A DNA stretch of 7,172 bases, taken from Thermoanaerobaculaceae bacterium. GTDB lineage: Bacteria; Acidobacteriota; Thermoanaerobaculia; Thermoanaerobaculales; Thermoanaerobaculaceae. Made by a program: the position numbers and the translations under genes. Location: NCBI GenBank assembly GCA_022865555.1, contig JALHTD010000248.1, forward strand, positions 1 through 7,172, read 5' to 3'. The notes below the pieces were generated by a model. It did not search any database, had not been told where the DNA came from, and saw only the letters and a list, made by a program, of their open reading frames with translations. Shown piece by piece: positions 1 through 6,187 of this stretch (position 1 is the first letter of the stretch; each line of letters begins with the position of its first letter).

Positions 1-2
1 AT

Positions 3-104
3 CGGGACCGAGTGATCGAGCGATCCCTCGTTGTTTCGGGTGCGGCTGCTCTCCTGTGGCTTGCCGCCGCCGCGAGCGGGCTCGTGCGCCGCCGCAAGGC
101 CTGA
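3..104 (+). CDS. 3' end of a gene for a protein with a C-terminal membrane helix (partial)
   Basis: The frame is open from the window edge to a TGA at 102-104, giving about 33 residues. After a charged stretch (RDRVIERS) comes a run of about 20 Ala/Leu/Val/Gly-rich hydrophobic residues, then the basic end RRRKA. This is the layout of a C-terminal membrane anchor: a single helix followed by a positively charged cytoplasmic tail. It also resembles the tripartite tails recognised by sortase-like enzymes, but no diagnostic motif (such as LPXTG or PEP) is visible before the helix. The gene converges on the lipoyl-enzyme gene, whose stop is 28 bp away, and no classical terminator lies between them. 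The family cannot be named from this piece, and a chance open frame in GC-rich DNA is possible. Confidence 0.4.
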   Translation, partial: RDRVIERSLVVSGAAALLWLAAAASGLVRRRKA

Positions 105-132
105 CACCAGGGGCGCGGCAGCGCGGGCGCGC

Positions 133-963
133 TCAGGCGCCTGCCGCCCCGCCCGCGCTTGGCGCACCGTCGCGGTGGACCGTCCAGCGCGGGTGGCCGT
201 ACCGCTCGCGCTCGAGCAGCGCCGCACGCGCGGCCTCCTCGGAGGTCAAGCCGGAAGGAACGAAGCCGACACCGAGGGTCTCGGCGAAGCCGGCCGCGAT
301 CGCCTCGGCCAGCACCTCGGGCCGCGGCGGCGCTCCCAGGAGATCCGAAAGGGTCACCACCGCGGAGCGCAGCGAGACATCGTCAGGAAGGCCGAGGCAC
401 CCGGCCTGCAGGGAGCCGCCCCACCCCTCCAGGATCGATCCGTGCTGGAGGATCGAGCCACCCTGGCGCCGCATCGCCGAGCCCACGAGCTTGCGACCCA
501 GCGCGACCACCTCGCCTTCGGCCGGCCCGATGAAGCAGGGGATGACCTCGGTGGGGCTGATGTGCCCACCTTCCGGCTCGTCCGAGAGGCCGGCCGGCAC
601 GCCAAGTTTGCCGAATCCGGCCACCAGCGCGCGGCAGATCGTCCGGTACGCCGCCTGGAGGTCGTGCGAGAAGGGCCCGCGCCCGAGGGGGGCCAGCACG
701 GAGTAGGTGAGCTCCAGATGGTGCAGGACGGCGCGCCCGCCTGTCGGGCGGCGCACCACATCCACCCCGTGGGCGGCACAGAACGCCACGTCGGCCGCCT
801 CGTACGGTTGCGAGAAGCCGAGCGAGAGGCACGGGGGCCGCCAGCGGTAGAGGCGCAGCACCGGCGGGGAGGACGCGGCGTCCACCGCCTCCACCAGCGC
901 CTCGTCCACGGCCATGTTCCAGGCGCCGGGGTGAGCATCGTCGAGGATCAGCCGCCCCTGCAC
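133..963 (-). CDS. lipM: Lipoyl-pathway acyltransferase/ligase, LipM (octanoyltransferase) or LplA type
   Basis: This 276-residue protein belongs to the biotin/lipoate A/B protein ligase fold. Visible family signatures in order are WNMAVDEAL (15-23), the substrate-site motif RRPTGGRAVLHH (71-82), ELTYSV (84-89), a Cys in PCF (C143), and GRKLVGSAMRRQGGSILQHGSI (157-178) with the conserved lysine K158. LipM octanoyltransferases (EC 2.3.1.181) move octanoate from acyl-ACP to lipoyl domains through a catalytic Cys in the same position, just before the GRK motif. The presence of C143 therefore favours LipM over the ATP-dependent ligase LplA, which needs no Cys. The length fits LipM (about 280). 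The end is a low-complexity Ala/Gly tail. The start is GTG at 963; no strong Shine-Dalgarno site is seen. It lies 31 bp after the aceK fragment on the same strand and may share its transcript. Family assignment is firm; the LipM versus LplA choice is an inference. Confidence 0.85.
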   Translation of the reverse strand: MQGRLILDDAHPGAWNMAVDEALVEAVDAASSPPVLRLYRWRPPCLSLGFSQPYEAADVAFCAAHGVDVVRRPTGGRAVLHHLELTYSVLAPLGRGPFSHDLQAAYRTICRALVAGFGKLGVPAGLSDEPEGGHISPTEVIPCFIGPAEGEVVALGRKLVGSAMRRQGGSILQHGSILEGWGGSLQAGCLGLPDDVSLRSAVVTLSDLLGAPPRPEVLAEAIAAGFAETLGVGFVPSGLTSEEAARAALLERERYGHPRWTVHRDGAPSAGGAAGA

Positions 964-994
964 GGCCCGAAGTGTAGCCCGAGGGCGCCGCCCC

Positions 995-1438
995 TCACGC
1001 CCTCCGGAACTTCATGGCGCGGTCGTAGGGGGTGATGTCCACCAGCTCGCCGGCGCTCACCTGCCCCTTGACGGAGTGCCAGAACTCCACCGTAAACAGA
1101 TCGCCGAGGACGAGCTCGAACACGCCCTTGAGGCGCTGCGGGATGCCCGAGTAGCTCCGCATCTCGTCGATGAAGAAGTCGTTGGCGGTCGCGACGATCC
1201 TGTCCTCCTCGGGCGCGAGCTCCTCGCTCTCGTCGTAGGCCCCGGGCTTCCGGGAGAAGCTCGCGTGCTCGATCGGGATCACGTCGTCGTAGTCGAACAG
1301 CACGACCCTTCCGCGCCTGGTGACGCCGTAGTTCCACGTGTTGAAGAGGTCGCTGGGGAAGATCCCGGTCGCCGCCAGGCCCTTCAGGAAGTACCCGAAG
1401 TCCACGATGGTGCGCCGGAGCGCCTCCGGTTCGCGCTC
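995..1438 (-). pseudogene. aceK: C-terminal fragment of isocitrate dehydrogenase kinase/phosphatase (AceK)
   Basis: About 147 residues match the end of AceK, the enzyme that phosphorylates and dephosphorylates isocitrate dehydrogenase to steer carbon into the glyoxylate bypass. Numbered from 1438, visible pieces are AATGIFPSD (22-30, catalytic-loop Asp D30), NYGVTRRGRVVLFDYDD (36-52), and near the end DLFTVEFW (113-120) and the DITPYDR stretch. In E. coli AceK the matching residues are D457, N462 and the metal-binding D475, as I recall them; all have counterparts here, with one extra residue between the first two. Full AceK is about 570-600 residues, so the N-terminal regulatory region and the kinase N-lobe with the ATP-binding lysine are absent. 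Homology starts at the stop codon of the glycosyltransferase gene, in the -1 frame. No internal stop or frameshift is visible. If translated alone, the best start is GTG at 1405 (136 residues), without a Shine-Dalgarno site. It is most likely a remnant of a deletion or insertion, or an assembly join. Confidence 0.75.
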
Positions 1439-3081
1439 TACCCCCAGTTCTTCAGGCGCGGCCAGATGTCGCGAAACGTCCAGCCCTTCGGCTCTCGGCA
1501 GACGAACACGGTGAAGTTCTGCGAGCGCATCGAGTAGGGGTTCGCGACGACCGCGGCTTCCTGCACACTCCCGAAGAGCCTCTCGAGCGACTCCCTCCTG
1601 TCGCCGAGCACGATCGCGATCTCGCCGGTGTGGTCGCGCGGACCCCAGTACCAGTAGGTCAGGTGCCCGGAGATCGCCTTGGGGAGGCCGAGCTTCGGGC
1701 CGTAGAAGTCGATCGCGCCGGCCTGGCCGTAGTCCTGCCCGAAGATCGCGGCCCTGGCGCGCTCCTCCGGCGGCAGGGCGTGGTACACCTTTGCGACGGT
1801 CTCGGCCATCTCGGGCCACCCGAAGCGGTCGGCGAAGAACTGCGGCAGCGCGCTGGTACGCCGGTGCTCGAGCTGCGGCATCCCCATCCCGATCGCCCGC
1901 GCATATCGGATAAACGTCTCGGGCTCGAGCACCGGCGTGAACATCGGTGCCAGGATGGCGCCCGAAAAGGCGACCACCGCCACGTAGGCCGGCCTGAGCC
2001 AGGCTAGCCTCGGCCGCGCGAGACAGCTCTCCAGCGCGACGCCTCCGGCGGCGATGAGCATCGGATAGGCCGACGCAAGGTAGTACGTCCGCCCGTGGGT
2101 GGCGATGAGCGTCGCGAGTGCCACGAGGTAGGCCAGGCCGAGCGCGCGGTAGGACCGGGCGGCGCGGCTGGCGAGCAGCCAGGCGAGGCCGCCGACCCAG
2201 ACCGGCGCCGCCAGCGGGTTCATGAAAAGGAACTGCTGGCCGACGAACGCCAGGGGCGAGAGCTCGACGTTGCGCTGGTTGCGCCGGATGTTGGCCAGCT
2301 GCTCCAGGTGCGGGAAGTGCTGCTGGATCATCCAGACGAGGTTCGGCAGGAAGATCAGGAACGCGACCAGCCCGCCCAGCAGGAACCAGCGGTTGGCCAT
2401 GAGACGGCGCTCCGGAACCGCCACCAGCGCCACGACGAGGGCAAACCCGAACACCAGAACGGTGTCCTTGTTCTCGAGCCCGAGGCCGGCCACGGCGCCG
2501 AAGGCGACCCACCAGCGAGGCTCGCCCTGGATCACGCGCACCAGCGCATAGGCCATGCCGGTCCACACCAGCGGCTCGACCGCGTTCATGGAAAGGATGC
2601 TGTAGAACGCCAACAACACCGGTGCGAGCGCCGTCGCAAGGGCAGCGAGCCCCTGCGCGAACCGGCCGCCCCCCAAACGGCGGGTGAGGCCGCCGACCAG
2701 CAGCACGAGGCCGGCGCCTTCGAGGGCGGGGAGCAGCCGGATCGCCACCATCGAGTCGCCGAACAGGGAGCGCGCGAGCCACGCCTGCAGCGCCGTGAGA
2801 GGCGGCATGTCCACGTACCCCCACGCCAGGTGCTCGCCGCACGCGAAGAAATACAGCTCGTCCACGAAGATTCCGTAGACGCCCGCAGTGACTAGCCGAA
2901 ACGCCAGTGCGGCTGCGGCGACGGCCGCGACGATGACGAGCCCGCTCTCGCCGCGCTCCGGACGCACGGACGCCTGTCCGGCATCCGAGACCGCTGCGTG
3001 CGATGATCCGCCCACCGTCCCGACCCCCACGGCGCTGCACGGCGCGCGACGACTGTAGCATTCACCGCTGCGCCTCGACAC
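1438..3081 (-). CDS. GT39-family (PMT/ArnT-like) membrane glycosyltransferase
   Basis: This polytopic membrane protein of about 547 residues resembles the dolichyl-phosphate-mannose/ArnT superfamily (GT39, PMT_2), which transfers sugars from polyprenyl-phosphate donors to protein or lipid on the outer face of the membrane. After the first helix comes the family's acidic pair in GIFVDELYFF (DE at about 74-75), then GYVDMPPL (about 88-95), the second conserved loop motif. Alternating hydrophobic segments fill residues 50-370. A soluble C-terminal part follows and ends in an aromatic DIWPRLKNWG-type tail usual for this group, so the stop at 1438 looks genuine. Start choice: GTG at 3081 has a GGAAGG site at 3089-3094 with a 7-base spacer. 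TTG at 3087 is too close to that site, and GTG codons at 3030 and 3015 would remove a basic 20-residue leader but lack a site. It lies 66 bp after the DUF2541-like gene. Acceptor and sugar are unknown. Confidence 0.85.
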   Translation of the reverse strand: MSRRSGECYSRRAPCSAVGVGTVGGSSHAAVSDAGQASVRPERGESGLVIVAAVAAAALAFRLVTAGVYGIFVDELYFFACGEHLAWGYVDMPPLTALQAWLARSLFGDSMVAIRLLPALEGAGLVLLVGGLTRRLGGGRFAQGLAALATALAPVLLAFYSILSMNAVEPLVWTGMAYALVRVIQGEPRWWVAFGAVAGLGLENKDTVLVFGFALVVALVAVPERRLMANRWFLLGGLVAFLIFLPNLVWMIQQHFPHLEQLANIRRNQRNVELSPLAFVGQQFLFMNPLAAPVWVGGLAWLLASRAARSYRALGLAYLVALATLIATHGRTYYLASAYPMLIAAGGVALESCLARPRLAWLRPAYVAVVAFSGAILAPMFTPVLEPETFIRYARAIGMGMPQLEHRRTSALPQFFADRFGWPEMAETVAKVYHALPPEERARAAIFGQDYGQAGAIDFYGPKLGLPKAISGHLTYWYWGPRDHTGEIAIVLGDRRESLERLFGSVQEAAVVANPYSMRSQNFTVFVCREPKGWTFRDIWPRLKNWG

Positions 3082-3088
3082 GTACAAG

Positions 3089-3094
3089 CCTTCC
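3089..3094 (-). promoter_or_regulatory. Ribosome binding site choosing the GT39 start
   Basis: On the minus strand this reads GGAAGG, followed by 7 bases and GTG at 3081. It is the only Shine-Dalgarno-like element near the candidate starts, so it decides in favour of 3081. Confidence 0.45.
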
Positions 3095-3147
3095 GCGCAC
3101 GTGCAATCGCGCCGCAGGGGCCCAGGACGGATGGGACGGAGTGACGC

Positions 3148-3627
3148 CTAGTGCGGCAACGTTGAATCGCCGGCAGCCGCCCCTCCCGAGGGGTTGCCTG
3201 CCGGCGCGCGATCAACCTTTGCGGACGCTGTCTGGCCGCTAGCCAGCAGCCGGACCAACGGCAGCCTGGAGTCATCGGATCTCTTCTTGTAAGTGAACTC
3301 GATCTTCTGGACTGCCTTCGGGCCGCCAGGGATCTCTATTACAGTGGTTTCGCCGCCCGCGCCCAGGAACTTGTTCAGTGTCACATCGATGGGTTGCCCG
3401 TCCGCAACGTACACTTTGACGGCTGCGATCTGGAGGGAGCTCCCCGTGACCTGCAGCTTCAGTTTGGCGAACGTGCCCGGATCGCCGACCACCTTGATCA
3501 CTTCGGGGTTGGTCCGCAGGTCTACGACCCTCTGCCCCAGCTGCTGCCAGTCCTCTGCTGTAACCGTGGCTGCCGCCACCACCATACACACCCCAACGAG
3601 AAGCACCAAAGAACGGTTGGACCTCAT
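3148..3627 (-). CDS. Small secreted protein, DUF2541-like
   Basis: The 159-residue product starts with a clear Sec signal peptide: MRSNR, a hydrophobic core at 7-22, and likely cleavage after TVTA (about residue 24). The mature part opens with WQQLGQRVVDLRTNPEVIKV, then a beta-rich stretch with KLKLQVTGSSLQIAAVKVYVADG (55-77), GGETTVIEIPGGPKAVQKIEFTYKKR (91-116), and a Ser/Ala/Gly/Pro-rich tail (130-159). The pattern (a 'not the same G-x-R' opening strand, a residue-by-residue strand pair, then a GG-turn before 'IEFTY') recalls small periplasmic or exported DUF2541-type proteins; this is recall of a pattern, not a search. Function is unknown. ATG at 3627 is chosen over the longer open frame (to 3840) because it has a strong purine-rich Shine-Dalgarno site 5 bases upstream and is followed at once by the signal peptide. 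It may be co-transcribed with the glycosyltransferase downstream. Confidence 0.75.
   Translation of the reverse strand: MRSNRSLVLLVGVCMVVAAATVTAEDWQQLGQRVVDLRTNPEVIKVVGDPGTFAKLKLQVTGSSLQIAAVKVYVADGQPIDVTLNKFLGAGGETTVIEIPGGPKAVQKIEFTYKKRSDDSRLPLVRLLASGQTASAKVDRAPAGNPSGGAAAGDSTLPH
3168..3206 (-). repeat. Two-part hairpin in the 3' end of the DUF2541-like gene
   Basis: CGCCGGCAG (3168-3176) is perfectly complementary to CTGCCGGCG (3198-3206). Inside it CCCCT (3180-3184) pairs with AGGGG (3189-3193) around a 4-base loop. It lies in the codons for residues about 141-154, the low-complexity tail. There is no T-run after it on the minus strand, so it is not a canonical terminator. It might still slow polymerase or protect the 3' end. 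Confidence 0.55.
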
Positions 3628-3632
3628 GGCAT

Positions 3633-3641
3633 CTCCCTTCT
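3633..3641 (-). promoter_or_regulatory. Ribosome binding site of the DUF2541-like gene
   Basis: On the minus strand this reads AGAAGGGAG, ending 5 bases before ATG at 3627. It fixes the start at the signal peptide rather than further upstream. Confidence 0.6.
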
Positions 3642-3680
3642 CCGCCGTTGTGGCGGGACACTGAAATGGTTCCAAGGCAC

Positions 3681-3720
3681 CCGCCACCCGATGTGGCGGC
3701 CCGTACTCATGCCCAGTACG
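3681..3720 (-). promoter_or_regulatory. Pair of adjacent hairpins upstream of the DUF2541-like gene
   Basis: Two perfect inverted repeats sit 2 bases apart: CCGCCAC/GTGGCGG (3681-3699, 7-bp stem, 5-base loop) and CGTACT/AGTACG (3702-3720, 6-bp stem, 7-base loop). They are 54-93 bases upstream of the ATG at 3627, in the likely leader or promoter region. They could be mRNA leader stem-loops or operator palindromes. No known riboswitch pattern was recognised, and the promoter itself could not be placed. Confidence 0.45.
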
Positions 3721-3971
3721 CACCACAAAGTCGGAGGTTTCTCCACGTCGATGTTCAGGGGGTTTCCGGCCCGAGGCTACCGCGGTCCATGCAAACGGCG
3801 ACACCACTACCTTTGTGAGCGGGCGGCACGACCCGAGCACTCTAGTCCTGCAGAGCCCCGACGAGCCGACGCGTCACCGGCGCAGGCCGGATCCGGACAG
3901 CGTTTAACGCGTGCCCCGACACGCACTCCTGCAACCGGGTGCCGCGCCCGCTCGCAGCTCCAATACGAGTT

Positions 3972-3988
3972 GAGCCCGCTTCGGGTTC
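3972..3988. repeat. Short hairpin in the intergenic stretch
   Basis: GAGCCCG and CGGGTTC form a 7-bp stem (one G-T pair) around a 3-base CTT loop. It was considered as part of a tRNA T-arm, but no acceptor, D or anticodon arms flank it. There is no T-run on either side. Its role is unknown. Confidence 0.3.
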
Positions 3989-4045
3989 CCGGGCACAAAG
4001 CAGAGGCAGAATGCAACGCAACTGGTCAACTCGGAGAGAGACAGC

Positions 4046-4063
4046 GGGGACGATCGCGTCCCC
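4046..4063 (-). terminator. Perfect GC-rich hairpin, possible end of the methyltransferase transcript
   Basis: GGGGACG (4046-4052) and CGTCCCC (4057-4063) form a perfect 7-bp stem with a 4-base loop, about 90 bases downstream of the methyltransferase stop. On the minus strand it is followed by a pyrimidine-rich GCTGTCTCTCTCC rather than a T-run. It is therefore at best a non-canonical terminator, or a 3' end processing or stability element. Confidence 0.3.
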
Positions 4064-4154
4064 GTGCTCGTGGGTGAGCACCCTGGCGCGGGCGCGGCGT
4101 TCCGTCGCCTCGCCAGGCGGGAGAACCCCTCACGCACGCTGCACTCTTCGCGGC

Positions 4155-4751
4155 TCAGAGCAGCGCAGTCCTGTACGCCATCGGGATCGTGATGTCGGCG
4201 CGCCCGCGCCACCGCTCGATCCGCCGGATCGCCTCCGCACCCTGGCTCTTGACCTTGTCGAACAGCTCCCGGTAGGACGCGAAGCGCTGGACGGCGTCGA
4301 AGTCCTCCGTGCGCCGCGTCCCGCGCGCCGAAACCGCCGCCCAGGAGGCTGCGACCTTTTCCGTTTCGTCGACCGCGTGCGCCCACGGCGAGCCGGGCGC
4401 GTGATCGATGATCACGATGTCCGGCACGAGGGTCGCGGCGTGTGCGAGCGCCCCGCCGCGATCCGGGATCTCGTGCAGAGAAAACTCGAACAGCACGACA
4501 TCGGCGCGCTCCGTGACAGCCATGAAATCCTTCTCGAGGAGGACAAACCTGTCCTCGATCCCGAGTGCCCGGGTGCGCTCGGCCAGTGCAGCGAGTGCTG
4601 CACTGTCGGGGTCGACGGCGATCACCTTTCGGGCGACGAGCCCGTAGCCGGCGAGCTGGCCGCCGCCGGCCCCCACCGAGATCATGGTCCTGTCGTCAAA
4701 CTCATAGAAAGCGAGGAGGTTTGCGAGAACCGCAGCGACGTCGGTGGCCAT
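4155..4751 (-). CDS. Class I SAM-dependent methyltransferase-like protein
   Basis: The 198-residue product has a Rossmann-type SAM-binding core: motif I SVGAGGGQL (25-33), the acidic end of strand 2 in VIAVDPDS (D47), the acidic D75 in LLEKDFMAV, and VVLFEFSLHEIPD (85-97), which resembles the motif IV/post-motif region where substrate loops sit. The C-terminal half contains DIVIIDHAPGSPWAH (111-125) and a charged helical end. The length is typical of a bare catalytic domain. The substrate cannot be told; an aromatic-rich N-terminal helix (NLLAFYEF) might help define it. The ATG at 4751 is preceded by a strong GGAGGAGAG site. The gene stands alone on the minus strand, divergent from the aminotransferase. 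The methyltransferase fold is well supported; the reaction is not. Confidence 0.75.
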   Translation of the reverse strand: MATDVAAVLANLLAFYEFDDRTMISVGAGGGQLAGYGLVARKVIAVDPDSAALAALAERTRALGIEDRFVLLEKDFMAVTERADVVLFEFSLHEIPDRGGALAHAATLVPDIVIIDHAPGSPWAHAVDETEKVAASWAAVSARGTRRTEDFDAVQRFASYRELFDKVKSQGAEAIRRIERWRGRADITIPMAYRTALL

Positions 4752-4944
4752 CTCTCCTCCCGGCGCGGGCGAGCGTGCCCGCCACCCGGGATACGTCGTC
4801 GTGGCCTTGGGGTTGCGGCCGGAATGTGCCGTTTGCCGACGTTTCTTTCGGTCGGACCGGGCCGCACCATGGTCCCTGCTTGTCTTTTCGCGGTCGGGTC
4901 GCTACGCTCCAGGATCGCCCGGTACTCCGGGTGATGGAGGCGAG
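4752..4944. promoter_or_regulatory. Divergent intergenic region between methyltransferase and aminotransferase
   Basis: These 193 bases must carry promoters for both directions. On the plus strand TTGTCT (4880-4885) and TACGCT (4903-4908), 17 bases apart, make a weak sigma-70-like pair (4 of 6 and 3 of 6 consensus matches). Next to the minus-strand start, GCGGGC/GCCCGC (4765-4782) could fold a 6-bp hairpin in the methyltransferase leader. The GGAGG site for the aminotransferase is at 4936-4940. No operator of a known regulator was recognised. Confidence 0.35.
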
Positions 4945-6162
4945 ATGCAGATCTCCCGTCGTGCCATCTCGATCCAGGAGTCCCCCATCCGCAAGCTGGC
5001 GCCGCTCGCCGCTTCTGCCCGCGCGCGCGGCATCAAGATCTTCAACCTCAACATCGGCCAGCCGGACGTGCCTACCCCGCCGGAGTTCCTGCGCGCGGTG
5101 TGCGGCTTCAAGGACAAGGTCCTGGAGTACGGGCCCTCCGACGGCCTGCCGGAGCTGCGCGAGGGAATGGCGGCCTACTTCGCCCGCTACGAGATCGCGC
5201 TCGACCCGGGAGAGATCCTGATCACGAACGGCGGCTCCGAGGCCATCCTGTTCGCCTTCAACGTGGTGGCGGACCAGGGGGACGAGATCATCATCCCCGA
5301 GCCGTTCTACACCAACTACAACGGCTACGCCGAGATGGCCAGCCTCAAGGTGGTGCCGGTGCGCACCCGCGCCGAGGACGGCTTCCACCTGCCGCCGGAC
5401 GATGTGCTGGACGCCGCGGTCACGCCACGCACCCGCGCGATCCTCGTCTGCTCACCCAACAACCCTACGGGCACCGTGCTCACCTGGGAGGAGCTCGAGC
5501 GCCTCGCGGCGTTCGTCCGGCGCCACGACCTCTTCCTCATCGCGGACGAGGTGTACAAGGAGTTCACCTACGACGGCCGCCGCCACCGCTCGGTGCTGGA
5601 GCTCCCCGGGATCGAGGAGCGGGTGATCGTGGTGGACTCGATATCCAAGCGCTTCTCGGCGTGCGGCGCCCGGGTCGGGGCGGTGATCTCCCGAAACCGC
5701 GAGGTCATGGCCTCGGTGCTGAAGTTCGGCCAGGCCCGCCTCTGCCCGCCGACACTCGAGCAACTCGGCGCGATTGCCGCCTACCGGCTCGACGAGAGCT
5801 ACTTCGACGCGGTGCGGGCGGAGTATCAGCGCCGCCGCGACGTGATGTACGAAACTCTCACCCGGGACCCCGGGATCGTCCTGAAGCGGCCGCGGGGGGC
5901 CTTCTACATGATCGTCAAGATGGCCGGAGTGGAGGACAGCGACGACTTCGCCCGCTGGCTGCTCGAGGAGCACCAACTGGGAGGAGAGACCGTGCTGGTC
6001 GCCCCGGCCGGCGGCTTCTACGCCACGCCCGGCGCGGGCAACGACGAGGTGCGCATGGCGTACGTCCTCGAGGTCCCCAAGCTGGAGCGCGCCATGGAGG
6101 TCTTCCGGGCCGGCCTCGAGCGCTACCGCGCCCTGTGCCACGCCGCCACCCACGCGGTGTGA
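4945..6162 (+). CDS. PLP-dependent class I/II aminotransferase (aspartate aminotransferase-like)
   Basis: The 405-residue enzyme is a fold-type I aminotransferase that moves amino groups between an amino acid and a 2-oxo acid using pyridoxal phosphate. Visible landmarks are LNIGQPDVPTP (35-45), EYGPSDGLPELREGMA (61-76), TNGGSEAI (94-101), the PLP-pocket motif CSPNNPTGT (169-177), ADEVY (200-204, D201 binds the pyridine nitrogen), the Schiff-base lysine K235 in SISKRFSACGARVG, the RLCPPTLEQ segment (265-273), and R370 in VRMAY, the expected substrate carboxylate clamp. Length and motifs match COG0436-type aspartate/aromatic/kynurenine aminotransferases; the donor cannot be told. The ATG at 4945 is chosen because GGAGG lies 4 bases upstream and homology starts there; an upstream open frame from 4744 is not supported. 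The ICMT-like gene follows 25 bp later, probably on one transcript. Confidence 0.9.
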   Translation: MQISRRAISIQESPIRKLAPLAASARARGIKIFNLNIGQPDVPTPPEFLRAVCGFKDKVLEYGPSDGLPELREGMAAYFARYEIALDPGEILITNGGSEAILFAFNVVADQGDEIIIPEPFYTNYNGYAEMASLKVVPVRTRAEDGFHLPPDDVLDAAVTPRTRAILVCSPNNPTGTVLTWEELERLAAFVRRHDLFLIADEVYKEFTYDGRRHRSVLELPGIEERVIVVDSISKRFSACGARVGAVISRNREVMASVLKFGQARLCPPTLEQLGAIAAYRLDESYFDAVRAEYQRRRDVMYETLTRDPGIVLKRPRGAFYMIVKMAGVEDSDDFARWLLEEHQLGGETVLVAPAGGFYATPGAGNDEVRMAYVLEVPKLERAMEVFRAGLERYRALCHAATHAV

Positions 6163-6187
6163 GGCCTTCCACGGCGGAAGATGACCG

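Larger units (their letters stand above)
3721..4154. other. Intergenic stretch without a convincing gene
   Basis: Open frames exist on both strands here, but none has a Shine-Dalgarno site, a recognisable domain or a plausible protein composition; products are Arg/Ala/Pro-rich as expected for random GC-rich DNA. The stretch holds a GAGCCCG/CGGGTTC hairpin (3972-3988), a GGGGACG/CGTCCCC hairpin (4046-4063) and the 10-bp palindrome CCGGATCCGG (3887-3896). It should contain the 3' untranslated part of the methyltransferase gene and the promoter of the DUF2541-like gene. It could also be a decayed gene; no homology was recognised. Confidence 0.5.

Noticed and set aside
31..1035. Plus-strand 334-residue open frame across the lipoyl-enzyme gene
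   Set aside because: It is the antisense shadow of lipM, Arg/Gly/His-rich, without domains.
995..3061. A 688-residue minus-strand open frame read as one protein
   Set aside because: Only its last 147 or so residues look like a protein (AceK tail). The rest is an Arg/Ala-rich shadow of the GT39 gene in another frame.
3972..3996. tRNA T-arm-like sequence
   Set aside because: The GGTTC-like loop and stem are suggestive, but no acceptor stem, D arm or anticodon arm can be drawn around it.
3394..4077. Plus-strand 227-residue open frame
   Set aside because: It overlaps the well-supported DUF2541-like gene on the other strand, has no ribosome binding site and no recognisable domain.
3842..4081. 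Minus-strand 79-residue open frame starting MLTHEHGD
   Set aside because: No Shine-Dalgarno site and no family resemblance; composition fits random GC-rich sequence.
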